A stretch of 64,000 nt of DNA from JACMJL01 sp963791805 (GCA_963791805.1 CAWBTU010000003.1:496001-560000), one strand, 5' to 3'; positions 44,598 to 53,362 are shown, numbered from the stretch's first letter. Translations and numbers: made by a program. Notes: generated from the sequence alone by a model not told the origin.

Positions 44598-46576
44598 TGT
44601 TTTTCACCTTCCCTTAAGTATTTATCAATAGCATCTTTTAAAATTATAACTGCGTCCTCACAAGTAGCCTCAAATCGTGCTCCTGCCATAGTAAGATGTC
44701 CTCCCCCTCCTAAATCTTCAAGGATTATTTGAACATTGACATCTCCAAGGGACCTGCCACTTATAAATACATCCTTCTCTATTTTAACAATAACAAAGGA
44801 TGCTTGAATACCAGTAATATTTAACAGCTCATCCGCAGCTTGGGCTGCTACAACAACATCTGTAATTTCTACTGGGCATACAGCTACCGCTATATTCTTT
44901 TCTACTACCGCTGATTTAATTATATCAGCTTTTTTTAGATATGCTTCAAGATTATTTGAAAACATCTTTTTTATTTCTATAGTGTCTGCACCTAATCTTC
45001 TTAAAAATGAAGCAGCTTCAAATGTTCTAACTCCTGTTTTAAAACAAAAGTTCTTTGTATCTACACATATTCCTGCAAGTAGCGCTTCTGCTTCTATTGT
45101 TTTTATTTTTGGATTTTCCACCATATACTGTAGCATTTCAGTAATCATTTCAGAAGTTGAAGAAGCATACGGTTCTATATAGCTTATTACTGCTCCTTCA
45201 AAGTAATCTGAGCTTTTTCTATGATGATCTATAATAATAAAGCGCTTAGCCTTACTTACTATCTCAGCATTTTGAACATAATTTTTGCTATGAACGTCAA
45301 CTAGAATAATTAAACTTTTATCATCTATGATTTTTTTACTTTCTTCCGATGTAATAAATGCATCCTCATAGGTAGGTTCTTCAAGAATTTTATCCATAAT
45401 GTTTCTTATACTGTTATTTATGTTTTCTTGAATAATATAGGATTTCTTACCCATTATATTAGCTACACTGTGTAATCCAACCGCTGCACCAATGCAATCT
45501 ACATCAGGATTTACATGACCCATTATTATAATATTGCTACTTTCTTTCATTAACCCAACAAGTGCATGAGCAATAACTCGTGCTCTAACCTTAGTTCTTT
45601 TTTCTACTTCTTTAGTTTTCCCTCCATAAAAGGCTAGTTTTTCTCCGCTTTTTATTACTGCTTGATCTCCACCTCTACCCAGCGCTAAGTCCTTAGCAGC
45701 TAGAGCAAAATTGTAATTTTCAAGCGGCGTTTCTCCCCCTCTCCCTATTCCTATACTTAGTGTAACTGCAAGCTGGTTTCCTAAATTTAATTCTCTTACA
45801 GCATCCAATATATCAAAGTTTTTATGAATTTCTGTTTTCATATTTCTTTCTTGAATAGAAAGTATGTATTTATCAGATGAATATTTTTTAACCAGTGCAA
45901 AGATACTTTGTGCATAGCTATTAATAGTTCTTTCTATTTCTGCTATGAACAATGGTTTACTATCCTCTACAATGGACTTTAATGCTTCTTCAAGGTTATC
46001 TACTTCAATAAGCATAACGCTTTCTTTTGTTTCCTCTTGTTCTTTTTTAATTCTATGTATTTCTGTCACATCATAAAAATATAGTATTACTATTTCTTCC
46101 TTTTTATCAGACGCCTCAATAACATTATTATAGATATCAAAGTGCCTATTATTTAATTCTACATTTTTATAAATGCTATCTTTTCCATCTATTATCTTCT
46201 TAATATTAAACTCTTTTATTAGTTCTTTTACTCCATTTCCTAGTAAATCTTTACTTCCAATAACTGTTGTAAAACTTTGATTGTACCAAAGAATGTTTTC
46301 ATCTTTTCCCACAAGCATTAATGGAAATGGAAATTTAACAAGTGTGCTCTTAGTTGCTATATCTAGTTTAGAAGAAAAATCTTCAATAAATTTTTTCCAC
46401 TCACTTTTTTTAACTTTTATATTCTTTATATTATCTACTATTAAAACCCCATAAATAGCAAAAGCTATTGTTCCAACTATGTAAATTTTATACCAAAACA
46501 AGACAGCTATAAGTGCAGCAATTATTACCATATAAACTTTATTGTTTGGAATAAAATACTTGTATTTTTTATCCAT
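44594..46576 (-). CDS. gdpP: cyclic-di-AMP phosphodiesterase GdpP
   Basis: GdpP degrades c-di-AMP to pApA and so controls potassium balance and wall stress. The 660-residue protein has two N-terminal helices (about 8-45), a PAS-like domain (about 60-165), a degenerate GGDEF domain (about 170-300), then DHH/DHHA1 with metal-binding HVNPDVDCIGAA, LVDVHSK, DHHRKSSD and GGGHLTMAGA. ATG 46576 (MDKKYKYF) is preferred for its GGAAGGCGG site; ATG 46597 overlaps the yybS stop (ATGA) but lacks one. It stands in the usual yybS-gdpP-rplI order. Confidence 0.95.
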   Translation of the reverse strand: MDKKYKYFIPNNKVYMVIIAALIAVLFWYKIYIVGTIAFAIYGVLIVDNIKNIKVKKSEWKKFIEDFSSKLDIATKSTLVKFPFPLMLVGKDENILWYNQSFTTVIGSKDLLGNGVKELIKEFNIKKIIDGKDSIYKNVELNNRHFDIYNNVIEASDKKEEIVILYFYDVTEIHRIKKEQEETKESVMLIEVDNLEEALKSIVEDSKPLFIAEIERTINSYAQSIFALVKKYSSDKYILSIQERNMKTEIHKNFDILDAVRELNLGNQLAVTLSIGIGRGGETPLENYNFALAAKDLALGRGGDQAVIKSGEKLAFYGGKTKEVEKRTKVRARVIAHALVGLMKESSNIIIMGHVNPDVDCIGAAVGLHSVANIMGKKSYIIQENINNSIRNIMDKILEEPTYEDAFITSEESKKIIDDKSLIILVDVHSKNYVQNAEIVSKAKRFIIIDHHRKSSDYFEGAVISYIEPYASSTSEMITEMLQYMVENPKIKTIEAEALLAGICVDTKNFCFKTGVRTFEAASFLRRLGADTIEIKKMFSNNLEAYLKKADIIKSAVVEKNIAVAVCPVEITDVVVAAQAADELLNITGIQASFVIVKIEKDVFISGRSLGDVNVQIILEDLGGGGHLTMAGARFEATCEDAVIILKDAIDKYLREGEKQ

Positions 46577-46593
46577 ATTGTTCCGCCTTCCAA

Positions 46594-47520
46594 TCATTTT
46601 CGGAAAAGTCTATTAGGATCTACCTTTCTAAAATCTATAAATAAGTCTACAAACCCCATAATTAAGTAAACTAAACTGGCTTGCAGAAATAGAGATACTA
46701 CAATTACTATTATCACTACAGATTTTGTAAGATTATATTTGTTTATCATAAAATATGCTACTACGGAAATGCCTTGTATTGCTAAAGTTATCAATAGCAC
46801 TATCCCCGAAGAACTTAAAATATACTCACCTATTAAAATCTTCTTTATTGAAAGAATTGTACCTAGTAGGAACATAATTATAATGAATGCTCCTATTCTA
46901 TTTGGAACGTACATCTTTGTAAATGGAACCATATCCTCTATATTATACTTGAATACTTTTAGAACAGCTTTAGTTATTAAATAATTGATATAAGCTGTTA
47001 TATATCCAATTACAATAATAAATCCTGGAACCAATTTTAGCATAGTATCCCTACTTATTGAAGCTGTAGATTTTCCAATTAAGGCATTATACTCTTTTAC
47101 CATATCATCCACAAAACTTGTTAATCCTTGATTGGTAATCAGTTCTAAATAAATTGTAGAGTTTAAAAAATATGCAATAGAAACTACAATCCCTAAAATG
47201 CCCATTATTTTCCCTACACTATACTTTTTCCTTAAACAAAATCCAAATACTAATCCCACTAACCCAAAAACAAGAGTATTGGCAACTGCATGTATTGGAT
47301 TATATAGTAATGATACTATTATTGTACTGACTAATACAGCAATTAATGATATTTTAAAATTCTGCCTTATATAGAGTATTGTTATTGGTATTGGAAGAAC
47401 GCATATTGCTATTAGATAATCTAGACCTGTAAATATTAAAAATAATGTTAGAAAGACTGTTAAAGCTGAAATCATCCCTGCTTCAACCACCGCCTTTGTA
47501 CTTTGATTTCTATTTTCCAT
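46594..47520 (-). CDS. yybS: YybS-family membrane protein (DUF2232)
   Basis: A 308-residue polytopic protein with about eight helices, resembling the S-component/ECF-like fold (LTVFLTLFLIFTG at the start, AISALTV-like helix 1). Its place before gdpP and rplI is conserved across Firmicutes. Function unknown; a transport or envelope role linked to c-di-AMP has only been guessed from context. Complete. Confidence 0.88.
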   Translation of the reverse strand: MENRNQSTKAVVEAGMISALTVFLTLFLIFTGLDYLIAICVLPIPITILYIRQNFKISLIAVLVSTIIVSLLYNPIHAVANTLVFGLVGLVFGFCLRKKYSVGKIMGILGIVVSIAYFLNSTIYLELITNQGLTSFVDDMVKEYNALIGKSTASISRDTMLKLVPGFIIVIGYITAYINYLITKAVLKVFKYNIEDMVPFTKMYVPNRIGAFIIIMFLLGTILSIKKILIGEYILSSSGIVLLITLAIQGISVVAYFMINKYNLTKSVVIIVIVVSLFLQASLVYLIMGFVDLFIDFRKVDPNRLFRK

Positions 47521-47530
47521 TGTATTGTTG

Positions 47531-47848
47531 TTAACCTCTTTCCTTGAGATGAATATGTAATTTGCTTAAATCTTTACCTTCCTTTTCTATATCATCTTCT
47601 TCAATTATACCCAATTTTAATTTTTTCTTCATACTATCGTCCACTGCCACATAGGAATATCCCAATCTATCAGCTAAAACATATAAAATAATTATTGCCC
47701 CAGAAATACAATCCAATATTGCATCTTGAGCCACATTGCTTCCTTTTGTTAGGATTTTAAAAAAGTCTCCTATTATACATAAGAGCTCTGCCTTTAAACC
47801 TTCTATAATCTTAACATTGGACATAATATTAAAATCTTCCCTTTTCAA
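47531..47848 (-). CDS. MazG-like family protein
   Basis: A 105-residue helical protein with MazG-like layout: EGLKAELLCIIGDFFK, a helix with AILDCISGAIIILYVLADRLG, then a polar tail. Some acidic metal ligands of true NTP pyrophosphohydrolases are not obvious, so catalytic activity is uncertain. It lies between rpsR and yybS, a location usual in clostridia. The ATG at 47848 has a GGGGAGG-type site; the internal ATG (MSNVKI) is an alternative start. Confidence 0.75.
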   Translation of the reverse strand: MKREDFNIMSNVKIIEGLKAELLCIIGDFFKILTKGSNVAQDAILDCISGAIIILYVLADRLGYSYVAVDDSMKKKLKLGIIEEDDIEKEGKDLSKLHIHLKERG

Positions 47849-48076
47849 ACCAATCCTCCCCTTTGCCTATACATCTATTTTAGTTACTTTATTGATTTAT
47901 TGCAACAAAAGAATGCTCTCCTTGAGTATCTGTATATTTGTTAACAAATTCATTAGTTGTTTATATATATTCAATTCTATTTTACACTATTAGCGGCCAA
48001 ATTCAAGATATAATTATCATTTGTGTAATATTATGGTATTAATTTGTTATGTTCTAATAAAATCGTAAAAAAAATA

Positions 48077-48119
48077 GAGCTGATTCGCTCTAGAAATTTC
48101 TTTCTATTTTGAACAGCTC
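48077..48119 (-). terminator. nested-hairpin terminator after rpsR
   Basis: A GAGCTG / CAGCTC outer stem with TTC/GAA extension encloses TAGAAA / TTTCTA. On the minus strand a run of eight T follows. It ends the rpsF-ssb-rpsR operon. Its design matches the dnaB terminator at 40857-40902. Confidence 0.85.
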
Positions 48120-48126
48120 CATTAGT

Positions 48127-48405
48127 TTATTCAGTAGTGAATGGAAGTAAAGCTATGTTTCTAGCTCTCTTTATGCAAATTGTAAGCTCTCTTTGATGTT
48201 TAGCACAGTTTCCGGAAATTCTTCTTGGAAGAATCTTACCTCTTTCTGTAACATACTTTCTAAGCTTGTTTATGTCTTTGTAATCAATATATTCTGATTT
48301 GTCCATGCAGAAAGAACAAATTTTCTTCTTTGCTCTTCTCATTTTCATTCCGCCTTTTTTTCCATCAGACTTATCTCTATCTTTATCTCTATTATCTCTA
48401 CTCAT
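48127..48405 (-). CDS. rpsR: 30S ribosomal protein S18
   Basis: S18 binds S6 on the 30S platform. The 92-residue protein has an extended charged N-terminus (about 20 residues rich in Asp/Lys/Arg) before the family core KKICSFCMDK, ITERGKILPRRI-like VTERGKILPRRISG, and RELTICIKRARNIALLPF. The CxxC pair of zinc-binding S18 is reduced to one motif. Last gene of the rpsF operon. Confidence 0.97.
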   Translation of the reverse strand: MSRDNRDKDRDKSDGKKGGMKMRRAKKKICSFCMDKSEYIDYKDINKLRKYVTERGKILPRRISGNCAKHQRELTICIKRARNIALLPFTTE

Positions 48406-48426
48406 GTATTATATCCTCCTTACCTT

Positions 48427-48864
48427 CTAAAATGGTATATCGCCATCGTCAACAGGAGTCATATCGTCCCCTGCATCAAAGCTATCATTGGGTTTAAAGC
48501 TACCATCATCATAGTTACTATTACCTGAACCTGATCTTGTTCCAGTTCCTTTATCAAGGAATTGAACTTCTTCAGCTACAACTTCTGTAACATATCTTTT
48601 AGTACCATCTTTTGCATCGTAGGATCTAACTTGGAGTCTACCGCTAACTGCTATTAATTTCCCTTTGCTCATATAATTCGCAGTGTTTTCTGCTTGTTTA
48701 CCCCAAACTACTATTGAGATAAAGTCTGCTTCTCTCTGTCCATCTTTATTAGGCAATCTTCTATCAACTGCCATGGTAAAATTGGCAACGGCTGTTCCTG
48801 TTCCTGGAGTGAATTTCAACTCTGGATCTTTAGTTAGTCTTCCGATTAAAGTAACCTTATTCAT
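48427..48864 (-). CDS. ssb: single-stranded DNA-binding protein
   Basis: A 145-residue SSB. The OB fold (1-105) starts MNKVTLIGRLTKDPEL and contains ADFISIVVWGKQAENT; a Gly/Ser/Asp linker ends in DDGDIPF, the acidic C-terminal peptide that recruits repair and replication proteins. Position between rpsF and rpsR is the standard arrangement. Confidence 0.98.
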   Translation of the reverse strand: MNKVTLIGRLTKDPELKFTPGTGTAVANFTMAVDRRLPNKDGQREADFISIVVWGKQAENTANYMSKGKLIAVSGRLQVRSYDAKDGTKRYVTEVVAEEVQFLDKGTGTRSGSGNSNYDDGSFKPNDSFDAGDDMTPVDDGDIPF

Positions 48865-48876
48865 TTAAAACACCGC

Positions 48877-49167
48877 CTATTTATCATCCAAATTAATTAT
48901 CATATGTCTGATAACAGTATCTGTTATTCTAAATACTCTGTCTAACTCTTTAGGTAATGTAGGTTCACAATTGAAAGTAACTAGAACATATACGCCTTCA
49001 TTAACTTTCTTAATTTCATAAGCAAGTTTTCTTCTACCCCATAGATCTATGTTTTCAATTACACCTTTTCCATTTTCAATTACACCTTTAAATTTTTCAA
49101 TGCTAGCTTTAATAGCTTCATCGTCTAATGAAGGGTGCAATATGAATATAGTTTCATATTTACTCAT
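48877..49167 (-). CDS. rpsF: 30S ribosomal protein S6
   Basis: A 96-residue S6 of ferredoxin-like fold (YETIFILHPSLDDE start; WGRRKLAYEIKKVNEG; VFRITDTVIRHMII). First gene of the operon rpsF-ssb-rpsR, with GGAGGAGG before ATG 49167. Likely autoregulated through the leader hairpin just upstream. Confidence 0.98.
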   Translation of the reverse strand: MSKYETIFILHPSLDDEAIKASIEKFKGVIENGKGVIENIDLWGRRKLAYEIKKVNEGVYVLVTFNCEPTLPKELDRVFRITDTVIRHMIINLDDK

Positions 49168-49184
49168 TAGTTTTCACCTCCTCC

Positions 49185-49217
49185 CCCTGGACTACGGCTG
49201 TATTTTCTACAGCAGGG
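49185..49217 (-). promoter_or_regulatory. S6:S18-binding leader motif of rpsF
   Basis: Read on the minus strand: an outer stem CCCTG / CAGGG, an inner stem CTGTA-GAAA-TACAG, and between them on the 3' side only a bulge CCGTAGTC. A stem with a CCG-containing 3' bulge in the rpsF leader is the known binding site by which the S6:S18 complex represses its own operon. It ends just before the ribosome site. Confidence 0.75.
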
Positions 49218-49261
49218 ATTACAAATAACTATGTTATCATTTTTTCACGAAAAAATCAAGT

Positions 49262-49453
49262 TTATTCATTGCTTTTCAATATTTTTTTTACATCCTTTTG
49301 AAACTTGCTTCTTGGAAGCATTACAAGACGTGCACATTTGCAGCATTTTATCTTAATATCCGCCCCTAATCTAATTATTTCCCACTCATTACTTCCACAA
49401 GGATGTCCTTTTTTCATTTCTACTATATCACCAATATTAAAGTTCTTTTCCAT
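49262..49453 (-). CDS. DUF951 family protein
   Basis: A 63-residue protein matching DUF951: FNIGDIVEMKKGHPCGSNEWEII is the family opening, followed by two Cys of IKCCKCARLVMLPRS. The four-Cys pattern suggests metal binding. Its start overlaps the end of the mscS gene by 17 bases. Function unknown; it lies in the conserved mscS-DUF951-rpsF order. Confidence 0.88.
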   Translation of the reverse strand: MEKNFNIGDIVEMKKGHPCGSNEWEIIRLGADIKIKCCKCARLVMLPRSKFQKDVKKILKSNE

Positions 49454-50318
49454 CTTTATCTTCCTTCACAATTTTAATTTTAGTGCAAGCAATCTTAATT
49501 TTTGCTTTATCTAATGCTCTTTTTATTTCCATTCTTAGCTTATTCTCATTATCCCATTGTGACATAGGCTTTGCTTTACCTGATACTTTTATTGTATAAA
49601 AATTCTCTTTAAAATCTGTAACTCCAGAGACAGATGGGCCATCAACTACAGTTTCATTTTCTTCTCTAAAATCAACACACACCCTATTCATTACTTCTAT
49701 AACTTTATCCATGTTCTCATCATAACCTATATCAAATGAGACTACGAAGCGAGACAATCCTCGAGAATGGTTTGTTACCTTTGTTACTAAACCATTAGGT
49801 ATAATATGTAAATCTCCATTTAAATCTCTTATCTTAGTTACCCTTAGTTCTAGACTTTCAACTATCCCGCTCTTATTTTCTACATCTATATAGTCGCCTA
49901 CTGCAAAATGATCTTCAAATAAAATGAAAAATCCGTTGATTATATCTTTTACTAGACTTTGAGAACCAAAACCTATTGCTACACCACCGATACCTGCAAA
50001 TGTTAATCCTATTGTTCCGAAATATTCTTTAAAGATTATCATTATCCCTGAAAAGTAAACACAATATCTTAAAATGCTTTTAAGAACAGCTCCAAGAGTT
50101 TTAGCTTTTTTAATATCTATTGAATATCTCATCTTTTTTTGCTTTTCAACAAATTTGGTTATAATAGCACTACCTATCTTAATAGCTAAAAACATCGCTA
50201 TCAAGATAATTCCAGTATCTAGTCCCTTATATAGTATATTTTTAAATTGTATATTACCAATATTCTCTTTCCATAAATTACTCACATTTAGATTGCTTAA
50301 TTGAATTCCTAATTTCAT
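49437..50318 (-). CDS. small-conductance mechanosensitive channel, MscS family
   Basis: A 293-residue channel that opens on hypo-osmotic shock. Three N-terminal helices lead into the pore helix/beta domain (FAGIGGVAIGFGSQSLVKDIINGFFILFED is the family core, here in two overlapping motifs GIGFGSQ-like and ILFEDHFAVGDYI). A C-terminal alpha/beta domain follows. ATG 50318 is chosen for AAGGAG at correct spacing. Complete. Confidence 0.93.
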   Translation of the reverse strand: MKLGIQLSNLNVSNLWKENIGNIQFKNILYKGLDTGIILIAMFLAIKIGSAIITKFVEKQKKMRYSIDIKKAKTLGAVLKSILRYCVYFSGIMIIFKEYFGTIGLTFAGIGGVAIGFGSQSLVKDIINGFFILFEDHFAVGDYIDVENKSGIVESLELRVTKIRDLNGDLHIIPNGLVTKVTNHSRGLSRFVVSFDIGYDENMDKVIEVMNRVCVDFREENETVVDGPSVSGVTDFKENFYTIKVSGKAKPMSQWDNENKLRMEIKRALDKAKIKIACTKIKIVKEDKDGKEL

Positions 50319-50346
50319 TCCAAACTCCTTCATTACTATTTATTAA

Positions 50347-50595
50347 CTATGTTATTATAGTAAATGCTCTATTAGTATATAAGTACATGTCCTTAATATG
50401 AATTTTGCCCTCATCCCTTAGTAATTTTACTTCCTCTATCACTAAAGTAGATATTTTTATACTTAATCCACAACTTTTTGTCATTGTCGTTGGGGTTGGC
50501 ATTACAATAGGTGTAAGATCATTTTCTTTAAGTGTCTTCTCTCCTCCTATTGCATCATGCGTATTCTTAAAAGTTAACAAATAAAATTCTTCCAT
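50347..50595 (-). CDS. DUF3343 family protein
   Basis: An 82-residue protein opening MEEFYLLTFKNTHDAI, then PTPTTMTKSCGLSIKI, the DUF3343 signature with one conserved Cys. Members are often found beside aminotransferase-V/cysteine desulfurase-like genes, as here. They may help in sulfur or selenium handling, but this is not shown. ATG 50595 (AAGGATG site) is preferred over the longer frame. Confidence 0.85.
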   Translation of the reverse strand: MEEFYLLTFKNTHDAIGGEKTLKENDLTPIVMPTPTTMTKSCGLSIKISTLVIEEVKLLRDEGKIHIKDMYLYTNRAFTIIT

Positions 50596-50700
50596 CTCTA
50601 ACATCCTTAAATTATTATAGTATAATATATTATATATCATGAAAGTAAGATAAAAAACAGTTTATTTAAAACTATTTAGTCCAAGGGAGGTGCCTTATAC

Positions 50701-51855
50701 TTGAACTTATATTTTGACAACGCAGCTACATCTTTTCCAAAGCCTCAGGCCGTCTACGACGCTACTTTAGATTTTATGACAACTATAGGTGCCAACCCAG
50801 GAAGAGGCGCTTACAATTCCTCATTAGAGGCTAATAGATTGATTTACTCTGCGAGAGAATCTATTTCATCTTTTTTTAATTTCAATAAGCCTGAGAACGT
50901 TATTTTCACCCTCAATGTAACCCATGCCTTAAACATTCTTATTAAAAGCATTATTAAGCCTCATTGGCATGTAATAACTACATCTATGGAACATAATTCT
51001 GTTCTTAGACCTTTAACCACCTTGAGAAACTCTATAAATTTTGACTTAGATATTATTGAGTGTTCTAAAGAAGGTTTGCTTGATTATAATAATTTTATAT
51101 CTCATATCAAACCCACTACTCAATTAGTCATACTTTCTCACGCTTCAAATGTAGTTGGAACAATTCAGCCCTTAGAGTTAATTGGTGACTTCTGCAAATC
51201 TAATGGTATTTTCTTAATTGTTGATGGTGCTCAAAGTTGTGGTTCTATTGCTGTTGACTATAGTGCTTTGAATTGTAATGCCCTATGCTTTACTGGGCAT
51301 AAAGGATTGCTTGGACCTCAAGGGGTTGGTGGTTTTCTTATCGATGATTCATTAAATGCAGAAGCTACAACATTTTATGAAGGTGGTACTGGAAGTGATT
51401 CTTACTCATTAGAACAACCTGACTTTTTACCTGATAAGTTTGAGTGTGGTACTATGAATTCCCCTGCTATTTCGGGGTTAGTTGAAGGAATTAACTTCAT
51501 TAATAATACAGGTATATCCTATATATGCGAATATGAAGAACAGTTAACTACTTATTTTATTGATAATTTGTTAAACATGAAGGATATTATTGTCCTAGGT
51601 CCTCAAAACAAATTTAAGAGAACTTCTGTTGTTTCTATTAATCATTCTTCAATAGATTCTTCTGAATTTTCTTTTTTGCTTAATAGTAAATATAATATTA
51701 TGACTCGTAGTGGATTACATTGTGCCCCTTTAGCTCATAAAACCATTGGTACTTTTCCTAAAGGTACGCTTCGTTTTAGCTTTGGGCTATTTAATACAAA
51801 ATCAGATATAGATTATATTATTAGCTCTATAAATTCTATAAGCAAAAATTTATAA
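50701..51855 (+). CDS. class V aminotransferase / cysteine desulfurase family protein
   Basis: A 384-residue PLP enzyme, SufS/CsdB-like. It has DNAATSFPKP at the N-terminus, the cofactor-binding TSMEHNSVLRP, DGAQSCG, the PLP lysine in FTGHKGLLGPQG, and the catalytic-loop region TRSGLHCAP with a Cys. TTG start with GGGAGG upstream. Divergent from the DUF3343 gene. Such stand-alone enzymes mobilise sulfur from cysteine for unknown acceptors; no suf or isc genes are adjacent. Confidence 0.88.
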   Translation: MNLYFDNAATSFPKPQAVYDATLDFMTTIGANPGRGAYNSSLEANRLIYSARESISSFFNFNKPENVIFTLNVTHALNILIKSIIKPHWHVITTSMEHNSVLRPLTTLRNSINFDLDIIECSKEGLLDYNNFISHIKPTTQLVILSHASNVVGTIQPLELIGDFCKSNGIFLIVDGAQSCGSIAVDYSALNCNALCFTGHKGLLGPQGVGGFLIDDSLNAEATTFYEGGTGSDSYSLEQPDFLPDKFECGTMNSPAISGLVEGINFINNTGISYICEYEEQLTTYFIDNLLNMKDIIVLGPQNKFKRTSVVSINHSSIDSSEFSFLLNSKYNIMTRSGLHCAPLAHKTIGTFPKGTLRFSFGLFNTKSDIDYIISSINSISKNL

Positions 51856-51869
51856 TTTCATGAATAATT

Positions 51870-51909
51870 CCTCTCATTTTGGATAAAATTTCTAATGGGA
51901 GGTTTTTTT
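51870..51909 (+). promoter_or_regulatory. terminator hairpin whose 3' arm is the yyaC ribosome site
   Basis: CCTCTCATT (51870-51878) pairs with AATGGGAGG (51894-51902), and seven T follow up to the ATG at 51910. It is an ideal intrinsic terminator, yet GGGAGG in its 3' arm is the only ribosome site for yyaC. Read-through transcripts would have the site masked, so yyaC may need a start inside the loop or be repressed in the read-through message. Confidence 0.75.
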
Positions 51910-52509
51910 ATGAAAAGCGAAAAATATGTTATTGACTCTATGGACTTATCTTCCATATTCACTTTAAGAGATGTTCTATGCGATCAGTTTACTTCTCTTA
52001 CTAAAACTCACAGGACAATAGTCTTTCTTTGCATTGGTACTGATAGATCTACTGGAGATTGTCTTGGACCCTTAGTCGGTGAAAAACTACGTTTTTTAGA
52101 ACGCGATAATTTGGCATTTTATGGAAATTTAGAATCTCCAGTCCATGCCAAAAACTTATGTGAAACCATAACTAAAATATATTCAGACTATTCAAATCCA
52201 TTTATAATTGCTATCGATGCTTGCCTTGGTAGCTTACAAAATGTTGGGAAAGTTTTTATTGAAAATAAGCCTCTTTTACCTGGATCGGCAATGAATAAAG
52301 ATTTACCTGAAGTTGGTGACATGAGTATAACTGGAATTGTTAACATTTCTGGTGCTTTAGACTTTATGGTTCTTCAAAATACTAGACTTTATACAGTTAT
52401 GAAGCTTGCTGATTTGATTTCTAATGGGATTTATCATTCTGTTTTAAAAACTTTTGGGGGAAAAAGATCTGTTTCCTCTGATGATTTGCCAATTACAGAT
52501 CAAATTTAA
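51910..52509 (+). CDS. yyaC: YyaC-type germination-protease-like protein
   Basis: A 199-residue protein of the YyaC family, related to the spore protease GPR and to hydrogenase-maturation proteases. It has FLCIGTDRSTGDCLGPLVGE (metal/active-site acidic motif), IAIDACLGS, PLLPGSAMNKDLPEVGDMSI and SGALDF. Found in spore formers and expressed in the forespore in B. subtilis; the substrate is unknown. Its stop abuts the stop of the opposite-strand gene with no base between. Confidence 0.88.
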   Translation: MKSEKYVIDSMDLSSIFTLRDVLCDQFTSLTKTHRTIVFLCIGTDRSTGDCLGPLVGEKLRFLERDNLAFYGNLESPVHAKNLCETITKIYSDYSNPFIIAIDACLGSLQNVGKVFIENKPLLPGSAMNKDLPEVGDMSITGIVNISGALDFMVLQNTRLYTVMKLADLISNGIYHSVLKTFGGKRSVSSDDLPITDQI

Positions 52510-52764
52510 CTAGAGAATGGAACTATATACCCTATTATTTAGTATGTATTCAATTTCATCTATTGTCTTACATCCACTATCAACTATTAAAGTTCCTTCT
52601 CTCTTTACGTTATTTTGCAAATTACAGTTCCTTAGTCCACCGTCTTTTAAATTGCATATTATAGCATCACATGGCGTCATGTTTTTTTTATTTGCTATTA
52701 CAAATCCTCTTTTTTCAAGCTCTATTTTAATATAATCTAGTTCTTCTGATACACAAATAATCAT
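52510..52764 (-). CDS. UPF0180/YkuS-like small protein
   Basis: An 84-residue protein with the UPF0180 layout: a Rossmann-like half (IICVSEELDYIKIELEKRGF), CDAIICNLKDGG, LIVDSGCKTIDEIEYIL. Function unknown. Ends exactly against yyaC, convergent. Its AAGGAGG ribosome site is in the 3' arm of a hairpin upstream. Confidence 0.7.
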   Translation of the reverse strand: MIICVSEELDYIKIELEKRGFVIANKKNMTPCDAIICNLKDGGLRNCNLQNNVKREGTLIVDSGCKTIDEIEYILNNRVYSSIL

Positions 52765-52769
52765 AAATA

Positions 52770-52809
52770 AAAACCTCCTTTATGATAATATTCCCATAAA
52801 AAAGGTTTT
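52770..52809 (-). promoter_or_regulatory. hairpin masking the UPF0180 ribosome site
   Basis: Read on the minus strand, AAAACCTTTTTTATG pairs with CATAAAGGAGGTTTT, followed by TATTTATG. The AAGGAGG of the small gene is in the 3' arm, and the stem also serves as a terminator for the gene upstream. Same design as before yyaC. Confidence 0.7.
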
Positions 52810-52830
52810 CTATTCATTATTCTTTATTCT

Positions 52831-53328
52831 TTATTCTTTATTCATTGCTTTACTTAACACTTCTTTTTCTTCATCTGACATATCATATCTTGATAGTCCT
52901 TTATCTATTGGCTTTGCATAAGTTGTACTGTCGTTTCTTCCATAAATCCCTGTTAGTATAAACCCATCATTATTATTATCTAAAAGTGCTATGGAAAAAC
53001 TCAAATCACTACCAACATTTTCAAAGGCTTTATATCTTAATATTGAAGTCTTTTGAATACACTTTTGCAATTCATTTTCTAGTTCAAGACTTTTTTCTTT
53101 TGTTTCAGCTGTATCTTTTTTTACTTCATCAATTTTATCAAAATATCCTAGCACAAGTGATTCAATATCTGTTCCTTTAACACCTCTCATAAATCTTCTG
53201 TATTTTAGTTCTAAATTTCTTAATGCTTTTAGTAATACTATTGAGATAAGCAATAGCATAATTATAGCAGCTCCTAACCCTATTGTTATATAAGATTGAT
53301 TGTCACTAATTATTTTTGTAATATTCAT
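52831..53328 (-). CDS. DUF4446 family membrane protein
   Basis: A 165-residue protein: one N-terminal helix (about 12-38), a predicted coiled coil (about 45-90) and the DUF4446 core (LRYKAFENVGSDLSFSIALLD, GFILTGIYGR, GLSRYDMSDEE). Commonly found next to parB in clostridia. Function unknown. ATG 53328 has AGAAGGG at normal spacing. Confidence 0.88.
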   Translation of the reverse strand: MNITKIISDNQSYITIGLGAAIIMLLLISIVLLKALRNLELKYRRFMRGVKGTDIESLVLGYFDKIDEVKKDTAETKEKSLELENELQKCIQKTSILRYKAFENVGSDLSFSIALLDNNNDGFILTGIYGRNDSTTYAKPIDKGLSRYDMSDEEKEVLSKAMNKE

Positions 53329-53346
53329 CTCTTTCATCCCTTCTAA

Positions 53347-53362
53347 TGTTTCACGTGAAACA
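53347..53362. other. parS centromere site 1
   Basis: A perfect 16-bp palindrome TGTTTCACGTGAAACA, the ParB/Spo0J binding consensus, starting right after the parB stop. ParB loads here and spreads to organise and segregate the origin. Confidence 0.97.

Noticed and set aside
46577..46597. Upstream ATG 46597 as the gdpP start
   Set aside because: It overlaps the yybS stop but has no ribosome site, while ATG 46576 has GGAAGGCGG.
52815..52848. Short ATTCTTT tandem repeats
   Set aside because: Simple AT-rich slippage sequence between two genes, no feature attached.
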